A DNA stretch of 64,000 bases from Microbulbifer harenosus (GTDB taxonomy: Bacteria > Pseudomonadota > Gammaproteobacteria > Pseudomonadales > Cellvibrionaceae). Location: contig NZ_VANI01000007.1 of NCBI RefSeq assembly GCF_005771435.1, positions 180,149 through 244,148 of the forward strand, given 5' to 3'. Made by a program: the position numbers and the translations under genes. The notes under the pieces are model-generated. The model searched no databases, was not told the origin of the DNA, and saw nothing but the letters and a program-made list of their open reading frames with translations. This document shows, piece by piece, positions 35,431-44,001 of this stretch. How positions within the stretch are numbered: the stretch's first letter is position 1; each line of letters begins with the position of its first letter.

Positions 35431-35895
35431 ATGAATTACTGGCTATTCAAATCGGAACCGGACGAGTACAGCCTTTCTGACCTGAAGCGAGAGCCCGGTC
35501 AGACCGGGCGCTGGGACGGCATCCGCAACTACCAGGCGCGCAACTTTCTGAGAGACGAGGTGCGCGAGGGTGATGGAGTGCTGTTCTACCACAGCGCCTG
35601 TAAGGTACCCGCGGTGGTGGGCACCGCGCGCATTGCGCGCACTGCCTATCCGGACCCGGCGCAGTTCAACCCCGAGAGCAAATACTTCGACCCCAAGGCG
35701 AGCAGCGATAATCCCCGCTGGTTCTGCGTGGATATCCAGTGGCAGAGCGAGTTCCCACGGCCTGTGCCGCTGGCGGAGATTAAACAGAATCCACAGCTTG
35801 CCGAAATGGTGCTGGTGAAACAGGGGCGGCTGTCGATACAGCCGGTGACTGAGAAGGAGTGGAAGCTCTTGTCGAAGCTTGGCGGCGCTGGCTGA
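35431..35895 (+). CDS. EVE-domain protein
   Basis: The 154-residue product begins MNYWLFKSEPDEYSLSDL and has WDGIRNYQARNFLRD and VLFYHSACKVPAVVGTARI, the EVE (PUA-like) fold signatures. EVE domains bind modified bases in nucleic acids; in proteobacteria the single-domain form is conserved without a firmly known role. It is divergent from the histidine kinase gene with overlapping control regions. Confidence 0.92.
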   Translation: MNYWLFKSEPDEYSLSDLKREPGQTGRWDGIRNYQARNFLRDEVREGDGVLFYHSACKVPAVVGTARIARTAYPDPAQFNPESKYFDPKASSDNPRWFCVDIQWQSEFPRPVPLAEIKQNPQLAEMVLVKQGRLSIQPVTEKEWKLLSKLGGAG

Positions 35896-35927
35896 CCTTT
35901 CCTCTTGAACAGCGCGCTATTACGCGC

Positions 35928-36131
35928 TCAAACCACACCTTTGGTCTGTGCGATCAACAGGCTGAGCAGCGACAGCAGGGTAAGCACACCGACAATGATG
36001 ACCAGCAGCAGAATGGGGCGGAAGGGTTTGCGCTCCACGTCGTTATAGCCGCTGTGCAGATAGCGGTCGACCCGTGCCTGGTCTTCTGCGGACAATTTTT
36101 TCGGCGCGATTTCGGGTTCTTTCTCTGTCAT
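35928..36131 (-). CDS. DUF3094 small membrane protein
   Basis: The 67-residue product has a charged N-terminus (KLSAEDQARVDRYLHSGYND, then VERKPFRP) and one C-terminal helix (ILLLVIIVGVLTLLSLLSLL). This is the DUF3094 pattern, known to me from Pseudomonas-like gammaproteobacteria. Function unknown. It is convergent with the EVE gene. Confidence 0.85.
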   Translation of the reverse strand: MTEKEPEIAPKKLSAEDQARVDRYLHSGYNDVERKPFRPILLLVIIVGVLTLLSLLSLLIAQTKGVV

Positions 36132-36245
36132 TGCGTCCCCGGAATAGTGTCTGCTGTGATTGCCCGAGTGTAGGGGCGCGCGCCGCGGGAGACCAGTACC
36201 TTGCGGTGGGCACCCGCTGGAATCCGTTCAACAGACACCTGTTCA

Positions 36246-36274
36246 AACAGAAAAGCCCCGTCGGGCGGGGCTTT
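36246..36274 (-). terminator. Terminator of the acyl-CoA dehydrogenase gene
   Basis: AAAGCCCCG (36252-36260), loop TCGGG, CGGGGCTTT (36266-36274), followed on the minus strand by TTTTCTGTTT. It lies 34 bp after the dehydrogenase stop codon. Confidence 0.8.
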
Positions 36275-36307
36275 CTACTTAATAACGGCAAATCGCGTGG
36301 CCGGGAA

Positions 36308-38083
36308 TCAGAACAGCTCGTCTTCGATATCCATCAGGGTGGCACTGCCGGCCAATACACTGGCGGCCAGAGCCTGGGTCTGCGGCAGCAGGCGGGCGAA
36401 ATAGAAACGCGCGGTCTTCACCTGGCCGCGGTAGAAGTCCTCGTCCTTCCCGGCCGCCACACTTGCTACCAGCGCCCACATATAGGCGTAGGCGACGAAA
36501 CCGAACAGGTGCAGGTATTCCACCGACGCCGCGCCCGGTGCGTTGGGGTCGGTTTTGCTCGCTTCGATCACTGCGGCAGTCACCTCTTTCAGGCGCTGCA
36601 GCTCTGCAGCCAGCGGCTGGATGAATTCCGCCAGCGCCTCTTTGTCACTGTTGGCGTCGATGAACGCCTGCACGTCGGCGGCGAACAGGTCGAAGAAAGC
36701 GCCGCCGTTGGCGACGGTCTTGCGGCCGATCAGGTCCAAGGCCTGGATGCCGTTGGTGCCCTCGTAGATCTGGGTGATGCGCACATCGCGCACCAGCTGC
36801 TCCTGGCCCCACTCGCGGATATAACCGTGACCGCCGAACACCTGCTGGCCGAGCACGGTGCACTCGAGACCCTTGTCGGTAAAGAAGGCCTTCGCCACCG
36901 GGGTGAGCAGCGCCACCATCGCTTCCGCGTGCTGCTTCTCTTCACCCTCGCCGTACTTGGAAATATCCAGCCACTTGGCCACGTAGGTTGAAAGTGCACG
37001 GCCGCCGCCGATGTAGGCTTTCTGGGTCAGCAGCATGCGGCGCACGTCGGGGTGCACGAGGATCGGGTCCGCCGCCTTCTCCGGCTGTTTGGCGCCGGTC
37101 GGTGCACGGCTCTGTACACGGTCGCGGGCGTATTCGAGGGCGCTTTGATAGGAGCGCTCGGATGCACCGAGGCCCTGGATACCCACCCCAAGACGCTCGT
37201 AATTCATCATGGTAAACATGGCGGCGAGGCCCTTGTTCAGCTCGCCCACCAGCCAGCCCTTGGCGCCGTCGAAGTTCATTGCGCAGGTGGCGGAAGCCTT
37301 GATACCCATTTTGTGCTCGATGGAGCCGCAGTTGACCGCATTGCGCTCGCCCAGGCTGCCGTCTTCGTTCACCAGGATTTTCGGCACCAGGAACAGGGAG
37401 ATGCCCTTCGGGCCTTTCGGCGCGTCCGGCAGCTTGGCCAGTACCAGGTGGATAATGTTCTCGGACAGGTCGTGGTCACCGCCGGTAATGAAGATCTTGG
37501 AACCGGTGATGCTGTAGCTGCCGTCGTCCAAAGGCTCCGCCTTGGTGCGGATGATGCCGAGGTCGGTGCCGGCGTGGGGCTCGGTCAGGTCCATGGCACC
37601 GGCCCAGGTGCCGGCGTACATGTTCGGCAGGTATTTCTGCTTCAGCTCCTCGCTGCCGTGGGCGTCGATCGCCAGGCAGGCGCCGTTGGTCAGCACCGGG
37701 TAGAGCGCGAAGGAAATATTCGCGGCGCAAATCATCTCTTCCACCTGGGCGCCGAGGGTTTTCGGCATGCCCATGCCACCGAATTCCGGGTTGCCCACCA
37801 GCGCGCCCCAGCCGCCCTCGCAGTAGGTGGCGTAGGCTTCCGGGAAGCCCTTGGGTGTGGTTACCACACCGTCGTTCCACTGGCAGCCCTCTTCGTCACC
37901 GGAGCGGTTGATGGGGTCCAGGGTGTTGGCGGCCAATTTGGCCATCTCTTCCAGGATCGCATCGGCGGTGTCGCGGTCGGCGGTTTCCGCCAGCGCCGGC
38001 AGCCGCGCCCACAGCTTGTCCGCCTCGAATACTTCGTGCAGCAGGAAATTCATCTCGCGCAGTGGTGCCTTGTACTCGGCCAT
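36308..38083 (-). CDS. Acyl-CoA dehydrogenase with C-terminal extension (DmdC-like clade)
   Basis: The 591-residue FAD enzyme makes trans-2-enoyl-CoA from acyl-CoA in beta-oxidation. Seen are the N-terminal extension (MAEYKAPLREMNFLLHEVFE), AMDLTEPHAGTDLG, IEHKMGIKASATC, the catalytic-base region QIYEGTNGIQALDLIGRK, and the ~120-residue C-terminal extension typical of ~600-residue members that include 3-methylthiopropanoyl-CoA dehydrogenase (DmdC) and long-chain FadE-like enzymes. Start ATG 38083 has GAGGCGAG upstream. A 20-bp palindrome of PsrA type lies 66 bp upstream, indicating fatty-acid-responsive control. Chain-length preference cannot be told. Confidence 0.92.
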   Translation of the reverse strand: MAEYKAPLREMNFLLHEVFEADKLWARLPALAETADRDTADAILEEMAKLAANTLDPINRSGDEEGCQWNDGVVTTPKGFPEAYATYCEGGWGALVGNPEFGGMGMPKTLGAQVEEMICAANISFALYPVLTNGACLAIDAHGSEELKQKYLPNMYAGTWAGAMDLTEPHAGTDLGIIRTKAEPLDDGSYSITGSKIFITGGDHDLSENIIHLVLAKLPDAPKGPKGISLFLVPKILVNEDGSLGERNAVNCGSIEHKMGIKASATCAMNFDGAKGWLVGELNKGLAAMFTMMNYERLGVGIQGLGASERSYQSALEYARDRVQSRAPTGAKQPEKAADPILVHPDVRRMLLTQKAYIGGGRALSTYVAKWLDISKYGEGEEKQHAEAMVALLTPVAKAFFTDKGLECTVLGQQVFGGHGYIREWGQEQLVRDVRITQIYEGTNGIQALDLIGRKTVANGGAFFDLFAADVQAFIDANSDKEALAEFIQPLAAELQRLKEVTAAVIEASKTDPNAPGAASVEYLHLFGFVAYAYMWALVASVAAGKDEDFYRGQVKTARFYFARLLPQTQALAASVLAGSATLMDIEDELF

Positions 38084-38148
38084 GGTCTCGCCTCTTCGGT
38101 TAATTGGGTCTCTGGAACTGGGAGGAGCAGAATGAATCAGTCGTTTGT

Positions 38149-38168
38149 TTCAAACAATTGTTTGAAAT
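38149..38168. promoter_or_regulatory. PsrA-like operator (CAAAC-N4-GTTTG palindrome)
   Basis: TTTCAAACAATTGTTTGAAA is a perfect 20-bp palindrome containing the published PsrA-type core (G/C)AAAC-N2-4-GTTT(G/C). It lies 66-85 bp upstream of the acyl-CoA dehydrogenase start. PsrA is a TetR-family repressor of fatty-acid oxidation genes that releases DNA on binding long-chain fatty acids. No psrA gene is in this window. Confidence 0.65.
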
Positions 38169-38249
38169 CTAGGCCCAAGCATCCCTCAAGTCAAGCCAAG
38201 TCAAACCGGATACGGGTATCCGGCTCAACGATCAGTCACAGAATGGCAA

Positions 38250-38951
38250 TCAGTTGGGAGAAGATAGCAGCGGGGCGAGATCGAGGTGGGCGGCGCCCTG
38301 GCGGTAGTCGCCGGATGCATCGTGCGGCAACACGCCGAGGCAGGGGGCGGGCAGCAGCGCTTTCAGCGTCATCAGATTCGCGTCCGCACGGGGCATGTTC
38401 GCTTGCGGCCCGCGCACAAAGTTCGCAATCCAGCCCGCCAGCCGCAGGCCGTCGCGGCGAACGGCCTCCGCGGTGAGCAGCGCGTGGTTGATGCAGCCGA
38501 GTTCCATGCCCACCACCAGAATCACCGGCAGCTCCATCTCCCTGGGCAGGTCGGAAAGAAAGGTTCCCGGCGTCAGCGGCACCCGCCAGCCCCCCGCCCC
38601 CTCGATCAGCACCAGATCCGGTTTGCCACTGATCACCCCACGGCAGATGCCCACAAGGCGTGAAGCATCCAGGCGCTTACCCGCCTCCATCGCCGCGATA
38701 TGCGGTGCAATCGCCGGCTCCAGAGCCACCGGATTGACCTGCTGATACTCGAGATCCTGGGTCATCGCCTCCATCAGGGTCAGCGCATCCCTGTTGCGCA
38801 ACCCTTCCGGCGTCTGTTCACACCCGGAGGCCACCGGCTTGATCGCCGCCGTAGTGAGTCCTCGCTCCGCCGCTGCCACAAGCAGCGCCGCCGTCGCATA
38901 GGTCTTGCCCACCTCGGTATTGGTGCCGGTCACAAAAAAAGTACTGGTCAC
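38250..38951 (-). CDS. bioD: Dethiobiotin synthetase BioD
   Basis: The 233-residue ATP-dependent enzyme closes the ureido ring of dethiobiotin. It shows the P-loop TGTNTEVGKTYATAAL, AIKPVASGCEQTPEGLRNRD, the carbamate/diaminononanoate site LIEGAGGWRVPL and the C-terminal GVLPHD. I choose GTG 38951 because AGGA lies 7-8 bases upstream; GTG 38969 is also in frame. The other bio genes are not adjacent here. An inverted repeat TTGACG-N10-CGTCAA (38999-39020) lies in its upstream region. Confidence 0.92.
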   Translation of the reverse strand: MTSTFFVTGTNTEVGKTYATAALLVAAAERGLTTAAIKPVASGCEQTPEGLRNRDALTLMEAMTQDLEYQQVNPVALEPAIAPHIAAMEAGKRLDASRLVGICRGVISGKPDLVLIEGAGGWRVPLTPGTFLSDLPREMELPVILVVGMELGCINHALLTAEAVRRDGLRLAGWIANFVRGPQANMPRADANLMTLKALLPAPCLGVLPHDASGDYRQGAAHLDLAPLLSSPN

Positions 38952-39326
38952 GGAATCTTCCTCATTCACTTCGGTCTTTCAGATTCTGATCTTTTTGTTT
39001 GACGCCCCTTTAAACGTCAACTACTTGCTGATAAATTGACCACTCGGAGCAATATTCATACAACCCACCCCGCCTTAAATCGGTCCGGGTTAGGATAATT
39101 GCCTAATAAAACCCCCGGCCCTGGCCTGGGTTGGCAGTCAGGGACAGCGCTGTCAAGACGCTTTTGCGCCACCAAGTCGCACCGCGCAACCACATTGCTT
39201 TTCCTCTGGCGAATCAACTCGCCCGGAACTCCCCGCTTAGCCAGGGATGTGGAAGTGCGAGAGCAAGGATGCTGATTTTTACGCCCCGGAATGTAACAAC
39301 AAATGCCATAACTACCGAAGAGAGCC
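38952..39326. other. Divergent intergenic region between bioD and the L,D-transpeptidase
   Basis: 375 bp with one inverted repeat, CGTCAA/TTGACG arms at 38999-39004 and 39015-39020. No gene is credible. A 110-codon antisense frame overlapping the transpeptidase start has unlikely composition. No recognisable riboswitch. Confidence 0.5.
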
Positions 39327-39818
39327 ATGCGATACCTGAAACTTAGCCTGATTGCCCTGCTGCTGTTACCGACCCTCGCGTTTGCCAAGTTAAAGCCTGT
39401 AGACGAAGTTGTGGTCTACAAGTCCAAGCACCTCATGCAACTGAAGCGCAACGGTAAAGTCGTGAAAAGTTACAAAGTGGTGTTTGGCAAAAACCCCATT
39501 GGCCACAAACAGTACGAGGGCGACTCGCGCACCCCCGAGGGGCGTTACACCCTCAACTGGAAAAAGAAAAACAGCACCTTCTACCGCGCCATCCAGGTTT
39601 CCTACCCGAATGCGGCCGACCGCGCGCGCGCGGCCAAAATGGGCAGAAGCCCCGGCGGCTCCATCATGATTCACGGGCAAAAGCCGACCTGGAAAAATAT
39701 CGAGAAATACCTCACCAAGATGAACTGGACCGACGGCTGTATTGCCGTAACCAATCCGGAAATGGACGAGATCTGGGCGATGGTGGATACCGGCACGCCG
39801 ATTGAGATTTTTCCCTGA
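39327..39818 (+). CDS. L,D-transpeptidase (YkuD-fold) with signal peptide
   Basis: The 163-residue periplasmic enzyme has a signal peptide (MRYLKLSLIALLLLPTLAFA) and a single YkuD domain (VDEVVVYKSKHLMQLKRNGK; GDSRTPEGRYTLNWK). The active site is H116 in IMIHGQ and C138 in WTDGCIAVTNPEMDEIW, the S/T-x-GC motif of the family. It makes or edits 3-3 peptidoglycan crosslinks or attaches proteins to peptidoglycan. It is monocistronic and convergent with dnaB across a structured repeat. Confidence 0.93.
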   Translation: MRYLKLSLIALLLLPTLAFAKLKPVDEVVVYKSKHLMQLKRNGKVVKSYKVVFGKNPIGHKQYEGDSRTPEGRYTLNWKKKNSTFYRAIQVSYPNAADRARAAKMGRSPGGSIMIHGQKPTWKNIEKYLTKMNWTDGCIAVTNPEMDEIWAMVDTGTPIEIFP

Positions 39819-39862
39819 GTAAGCGGCCAACTAAGTCGCTTACGGAGCACGGAGGCCCGAAT

Positions 39863-39986
39863 TGAAGGCAATGTGCCGGGTGGGGATTTTCAGGATCGTC
39901 GGCAACAGGGACGTTGCCGACGAAGCGTACAGGGATGTATTCACAGCGGTCCTGAAAATCCCCACCCGGTGCAGTGCCGCCACGAG
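39863..39986. repeat. Structured intergenic element, copy C
   Basis: Same family as the copies at 19.5 and 29.6 kb. Outer arms pair through CCGGGTGGGGATTTTCAGGA and its complement, with a G-U pair near the inner end. Inside are GTCGGCAAC-AGGGAC-GTTGCCGAC and TAC-AGGGAT-GTA. The right border GCCGCCACG is conserved, the left one is diverged. It sits between the converging L,D-transpeptidase and dnaB genes. Confidence 0.88.
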
Positions 39987-40019
39987 CTCTCAAGGACCAG
40001 CAACCACTGAACTCTAAAA

Positions 40020-41462
40020 TTACTCGCCCTGATAGTACTCCGGCGCCAAGTCATCAAACCGCGTGTACTTGCCCACGAACGCCGCGCGGCAAGTCCCAAT
40101 CTCACCATTCCGCTGCTTGCCGATAATCAGCTCGGCGATACCCTTATCCGGGCTGTCCTCGTTGTAATACTCATCCCGGTAGATAAACAGGATCACATCC
40201 GCATCCTGCTCAATCGCCCCCGACTCCCGCAGATCCGAGTTCATCGGCCGCTTATTCGGCCGCTGTTCCACCCCCCGGTTCAACTGCGACAACGCAATCA
40301 CCGGGCACTCGTACTCCTTCGCCAACCCCTTCAACGAGCGCGAAATCTCCGAAATCTCCTGAGTACGCCCCTCAGTACTGCCCTTCACCTGCATCAACTG
40401 CAGGTAATCCACCATGATCATCGCCGGCATCGCCCGGCGCTCCGCATCCTCACGCGGCAGCCGCGGATCCGCCTGCATCAATTTGTTCGTATGATCGCGC
40501 ACCGTGCGCTTCACCCGCGCCCGCACCTCACTGGGGGACAGACCCGGCGTGTCATCGATATACAGACCCTTGCCCTTCATCTTCTGCACCGCACTCGACA
40601 GCTTCGGCCAGTCCTCCTCCTGCAACTTGCCGTTGCGGATACGGCCCTGGTCGATCTTGCCGATGGACGACAGCATCCGCATCACCAGACTGTCCGACGG
40701 CATCTCCATACTGAACACCAGCGTCGGCTTCTCCTGACTCAGCATCGCCGCCTCAACGAAGTTCAGCGCCAATGCGGTCTTGCCCATGGACGGACGCGCA
40801 GCGAGGATGATCAGCTCTCCCGGCTGCCAGCCGGAGGTGCGCTGATCCAGCTCCGTGAGTCCGGTGCTGAGGCCGGTGATATCCCCTTCGGACTTGAACA
40901 GCTCGTCGATGCGCTCGACGGTCTTTTTCAGCAGCGCATCGACCCCGACAAAACCGCCCTCTTTGGCGCGGCCCTCCGCGATCTCCGTCACCCGGCGCTC
41001 CGCCATCTGCAGCAGATCGATAGAGCTCAGGCCACCGGGATTGAAACTGGTGCGACTGATCTCGCCGGCGGCGGCGATCAGCTGGCGCAGCATCGAGCGC
41101 TCGCGCACGATCTTGGCGTAGGCAACGATGTTGGCGGTAGATGGGGTGTTTTCCGCGAGTTCCGCGAGATAGGCGGGGCCGCCCACATTTGCCAGCAGGT
41201 CGCGGCTGGCGAGGCCCTCGGCCAAAGTGACGATATCCAGCGGCTGCTCACCGCCGGAGAGTTCCAGCATCACTGTGAATATGGTGCGATGACTGGCGAC
41301 AAAGAAATCCGATTCGCTGAGCTGTTCTGCCACCGCGTCCAGACGGCTGGCATCCAGCATCAGGCCGCCGAGCACAGACTGCTCCGCCTCCACCGAGTGC
41401 GGCAGGGGGGAACTGGCCTGGGAGTCCTGGGTTGCCTCTGCGGGCTGGGCGTATTCGTTCAT
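40020..41462 (-). CDS. dnaB: Replicative DNA helicase DnaB
   Basis: The 480-residue hexameric helicase unwinds DNA ahead of the replisome. The N-terminal domain (SVEAEQSVLGGLMLDASRLD) and RecA-like C-terminal domain are complete, with Walker A AARPSMGKTALALN, Walker B IMVDYLQLM and the end region DSDLRESGAIEQDAD-like segment. ATG 41462 is chosen; TTG 41477 is also in frame. It is the last gene after rpsF-rpsR-DUF2232-rplI on the same strand, the usual gammaproteobacterial order. No intein or insertion is seen. Confidence 0.97.
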   Translation of the reverse strand: MNEYAQPAEATQDSQASSPLPHSVEAEQSVLGGLMLDASRLDAVAEQLSESDFFVASHRTIFTVMLELSGGEQPLDIVTLAEGLASRDLLANVGGPAYLAELAENTPSTANIVAYAKIVRERSMLRQLIAAAGEISRTSFNPGGLSSIDLLQMAERRVTEIAEGRAKEGGFVGVDALLKKTVERIDELFKSEGDITGLSTGLTELDQRTSGWQPGELIILAARPSMGKTALALNFVEAAMLSQEKPTLVFSMEMPSDSLVMRMLSSIGKIDQGRIRNGKLQEEDWPKLSSAVQKMKGKGLYIDDTPGLSPSEVRARVKRTVRDHTNKLMQADPRLPREDAERRAMPAMIMVDYLQLMQVKGSTEGRTQEISEISRSLKGLAKEYECPVIALSQLNRGVEQRPNKRPMNSDLRESGAIEQDADVILFIYRDEYYNEDSPDKGIAELIIGKQRNGEIGTCRAAFVGKYTRFDDLAPEYYQGE

Positions 41463-41573
41463 CTTTTGCGTGGGCAATTTTTATCGGGCACAAAAACAAA
41501 TCGGGCGCCGCATTCGCCGCCACCAGTCAGAACCGGCAGGGGGAATCCAGCGCCCGATTGTAGCGCGGCTCAA

Positions 41574-41599
41574 CCGCAAACGGGCAATTCCGTTTGCGG
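41574..41599 (-). other. 10-bp perfect hairpin between rplI and dnaB
   Basis: CCGCAAACGG (41574-41583) pairs with CCGTTTGCGG (41590-41599) around GCAATT. No T-run follows on the minus strand, so it is more likely a processing or attenuation hairpin that sets dnaB levels below ribosomal protein levels than a full terminator. This role is inference. Confidence 0.5.
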
Positions 41600-41626
41600 C
41601 AAAGTGCGCGGGATCGCGGCAATCGC

Positions 41627-42073
41627 TTATTCGGCGACTACAACAACCTTGACGGTGGTGATCACGTCGGAGTGCAGCTGCACGTCCACGTCGAACTCGC
41701 CCACTTCGCGCAATGCACCTTCCGGCAGCTTCACTTCGGCCTTGTTGACTTCAACACCGGCAGCGGTGATCGCTTCAGCGATGTCGCGCGTGCCGATAGA
41801 GCCGAACAGTTTGCCTTCGTCGCCAGCGTTGGCGGCGATGGTAACAGTCAGTTCAGCCAGCTTGGCTGCGCGCTCTTCCGCGGAGCCAAGTTTGGCTGCG
41901 GCAGCCGCTTCCAGCTCAGCGCGCTTGGCTTCGAACTCAGCGATATTCGCTGCGTTGGCCAATACCGCTTTACCGGTAGGCAGCAGGTAGTTGCGGCCAA
42001 AACCGGCTTTGACTTCAACGCGGTCGCCCACTTTGCCCAGTTTGCCTACTTTGTCGAGCAGAATAACTTCCAT
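41627..42073 (-). CDS. rplI: 50S ribosomal protein L9
   Basis: The 148-residue protein starts [20 protein letters not shown] at ATG 42073, with the conserved [14 protein letters not shown] of the N-terminal RNA-binding domain, a long central helix (about 40-75) and the C-terminal domain ([13 protein letters not shown]). It binds 23S rRNA near the L1 stalk. Length is normal. Confidence 0.97.
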   Translation of the reverse strand: MEVILLDKVGKLGKVGDRVEVKAGFGRNYLLPTGKAVLANAANIAEFEAKRAELEAAAAAKLGSAEERAAKLAELTVTIAANAGDEGKLFGSIGTRDIAEAITAAGVEVNKAEVKLPEGALREVGEFDVDVQLHSDVITTVKVVVVAE

Positions 42074-42107
42074 CTCGGAACCCTCAGTTTCAGTTCTTGT
42101 GCGCCGC

Positions 42108-42956
42108 TCAGCGGTTGTTGCCAGAGCGTGCGCGAATATCAATCCAGCTATCGATCAGTGCCAGTCCGCACAGGAACCCGGCCAGCGGCAGCGCCGCGAT
42201 CACCAGGGTGATGTACATGGCAATCAGCGGTCCGCGCCCCCAGCCCTTGCGGGCCACCAGCCAGTGAATCAGGCAGATGCCCGCCACCATCATGGGGAAG
42301 GCCGCAACCGCACCCCAGAACACCAGGTGTTCATTCACGAGGCAGTAGATCCACAACAACATGCCAGCGCCAGCGACGGGGATCGGCATGCGCAGTGCAT
42401 GCAACTCCTCGCGCAACCCGCCGGGGTTGTACAGCGTGGCCTGCCACCAGCGCCCCAGAATCAGCGCCAGCGCGGCGCTGATCACCGATACCCAGCTCAG
42501 GTATCCGGTGGCCTGGCTCTCGCTGGCGAATGCCTGGCTGAGCTGCTGTGCCTCGGGGCTCTGCGCCCCGCCCGCGGCCTCGGTGATCGCCTGTGACAGG
42601 CTCTCCACCACACCGCCGGCCACCTGCGAGGTCACCAGTATGCCGAGCGCCGAGGCGGCGGTGAGTGCCACCAGCGCCCAGCTCCAGGAGCGGGTGGCGC
42701 GCAGTACCAGCGCCCCGGCCAGCACCCCCACAAAGTGGGTGATGGCCATTCCCGCCATCAGCGGTGTCATGTAGCCGGCAGCGGCGGCGGCAACCAGCGG
42801 CAGCAGCGCCCAGGCCAGAACAAACAGGCCGTCACCACTGCCTCGGCGCAATCCCACCAGTGCAAGCACCGCGGGACTGATCAGCGGGATTCCCACCATG
42901 GTGAGGATCACCGCCCGCACGCGCGATCGCATGGCAAATTCAGCGATGGCGCGCAC
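42108..42956 (-). CDS. DUF2232-like multi-TM membrane protein
   Basis: The 282-residue protein has about eight hydrophobic helices ([60 protein letters not shown]) in the YybS/DUF2232 style. It occupies the slot between rpsR and rplI where Pseudomonas and relatives also have a membrane protein. The start is a GTG at 42956 with GAGAAG 7-8 bases upstream. Function unknown. It ends before rplI with a 34-bp gap. Confidence 0.85.
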   Translation of the reverse strand: MRAIAEFAMRSRVRAVILTMVGIPLISPAVLALVGLRRGSGDGLFVLAWALLPLVAAAAAGYMTPLMAGMAITHFVGVLAGALVLRATRSWSWALVALTAASALGILVTSQVAGGVVESLSQAITEAAGGAQSPEAQQLSQAFASESQATGYLSWVSVISAALALILGRWWQATLYNPGGLREELHALRMPIPVAGAGMLLWIYCLVNEHLVFWGAVAAFPMMVAGICLIHWLVARKGWGRGPLIAMYITLVIAALPLAGFLCGLALIDSWIDIRARSGNNR

Positions 42957-43007
42957 TAGATAGCTTCTCTGTTAATACAGTGCTTACGAAGCATCTGGAG
43001 CCTAGGC

Positions 43008-43238
43008 TCAGGCTTCGTGGCTGTCCGTGTACGGCAGCAGCGCAATGTAACGCGCGCGCTTGACCGCGGCGGCCAGCTGACGCTGATACTTGGCTTTGGT
43101 GCCAGTGATACGGCTCGGTACGATTTTGCCGGTCTCAGAGATGTAGGCTTTCAGGGTATCGAGATCTTTGTAGTCGATACGCTTTACGCCTTCAGCGGTG
43201 AAACGGCAGAACTTACGACGACGGAAAAAACGTGCCAT
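43008..43238 (-). CDS. rpsR: 30S ribosomal protein S18
   Basis: The 76-residue protein has the conserved [20 protein letters not shown] and [20 protein letters not shown] (then [11 protein letters not shown]). It pairs with S6 in the 30S platform. It follows rpsF by 12 bp. Confidence 0.98.
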   Translation of the reverse strand: MARFFRRRKFCRFTAEGVKRIDYKDLDTLKAYISETGKIVPSRITGTKAKYQRQLAAAVKRARYIALLPYTDSHEA

Positions 43239-43250
43239 CAGATTATCCCC

Positions 43251-43703
43251 TTACTCTTCGTCTTCGGATTCATCGGAGGACGCATCATCATCAGCGCCGT
43301 CGGAGGAATCGTCTTCGTCGCGCTCGGCGCGCTCACGGCGCTCGGAACGCTCGGCACGAGCAGCCTTGCGCTCGCGAGACTCTTTCTCTGCCTTCAGGAT
43401 CGGGCTTTCTTCGGTGATGGCTTCGTCTTCACGGATCACCAGGTTACGCAGCACCGCATCGTTGTACTTGAAGTTGGTGGTCAGTTCCGCCAGCGCTTCT
43501 TCAGTACACTCCACATTCATCAGAATGTAGTGGGCCTTGTGGATTTTGTTGATCGGGTAAGCCAGACGGCGACGGCCCCAGTCTTCCAGACGGTGAACGT
43601 TGCCACCGCTTTCCTTGATGGTAGAGGTGTAACGCTCAACCATACCGGCAACCTGCTCGCTCTGGTCCGGGTGAACCAGGAATACAATTTCGTAATGACG
43701 CAT
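43251..43703 (-). CDS. rpsF: 30S ribosomal protein S6
   Basis: The 150-residue protein begins [20 protein letters not shown] and contains [20 protein letters not shown]. The C-terminal ~45 residues are a charged tail ([20 protein letters not shown], then [13 protein letters not shown]), longer than the short Glu tail of E. coli S6 that RimK modifies. A GGAG lies before the ATG. It is first in the operon and has a strong promoter and a possible S6:S18 leader upstream. Confidence 0.97.
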   Translation of the reverse strand: MRHYEIVFLVHPDQSEQVAGMVERYTSTIKESGGNVHRLEDWGRRRLAYPINKIHKAHYILMNVECTEEALAELTTNFKYNDAVLRNLVIREDEAITEESPILKAEKESRERKAARAERSERRERAERDEDDSSDGADDDASSDESEDEE

Positions 43704-43812
43704 TTTTGCTCCTTACGGGTTAAAACAGCCTCCTGGCTTGCCGCGACCTTGTTGTAGCGGCTGCCCGGTGAGGCAAGGAGTACGCAATCGGGCCACAATG
43801 GGCCTGTTGCGG
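43704..43812 (-). promoter_or_regulatory. rpsF leader, possible S6:S18 autoregulatory RNA
   Basis: The ~110-nt transcript leader contains CTTGCC...GGCAAG and GCCGC...GCGGC complementary segments and a CACCGGGCAGCCGC stretch with CCG in a loop-proximal position, the type of element bound by the S6:S18 complex in many bacteria. The fit was judged by eye only. Confidence 0.35.
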
Positions 43813-43819
43813 GCGGCGT

Positions 43820-43848
43820 ATTCTATGCGCCTCCCCAACTGGTTGCAA
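43820..43848 (-). promoter_or_regulatory. Sigma70 promoter of the rpsF operon
   Basis: On the minus strand TTGCAA (43848-43843), a 17-bp spacer and TAGAAT (43825-43820) form a near-consensus promoter. Transcription should start near 43813. Confidence 0.7.
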
Positions 43849-44001
43849 GTTGAGCGATCCAGACCGGCAACCCGCGCTTTGCGGCGCCGGGGGGTCCTGT
43901 CGAAACGGCCCGACGCCGGGAGCGATCTGGTCATGGGCTGCTGGGCCTGCGGCGTATAGTCTCTCCACAACTTCTCGCAGATCTATCCGGTAACGCAGTT
44001 C

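Noticed and set aside
39056..39388. 110-codon minus-strand frame upstream of the L,D-transpeptidase
   Set aside because: It overlaps the transpeptidase start and signal peptide, and has Arg/Ser/Cys-rich noise composition.
40491..41990. Long plus-strand frames opposite dnaB and rplI
   Set aside because: Both opposite genes are unmistakable. The plus-strand translation is His/Gln/Arg-rich noise.
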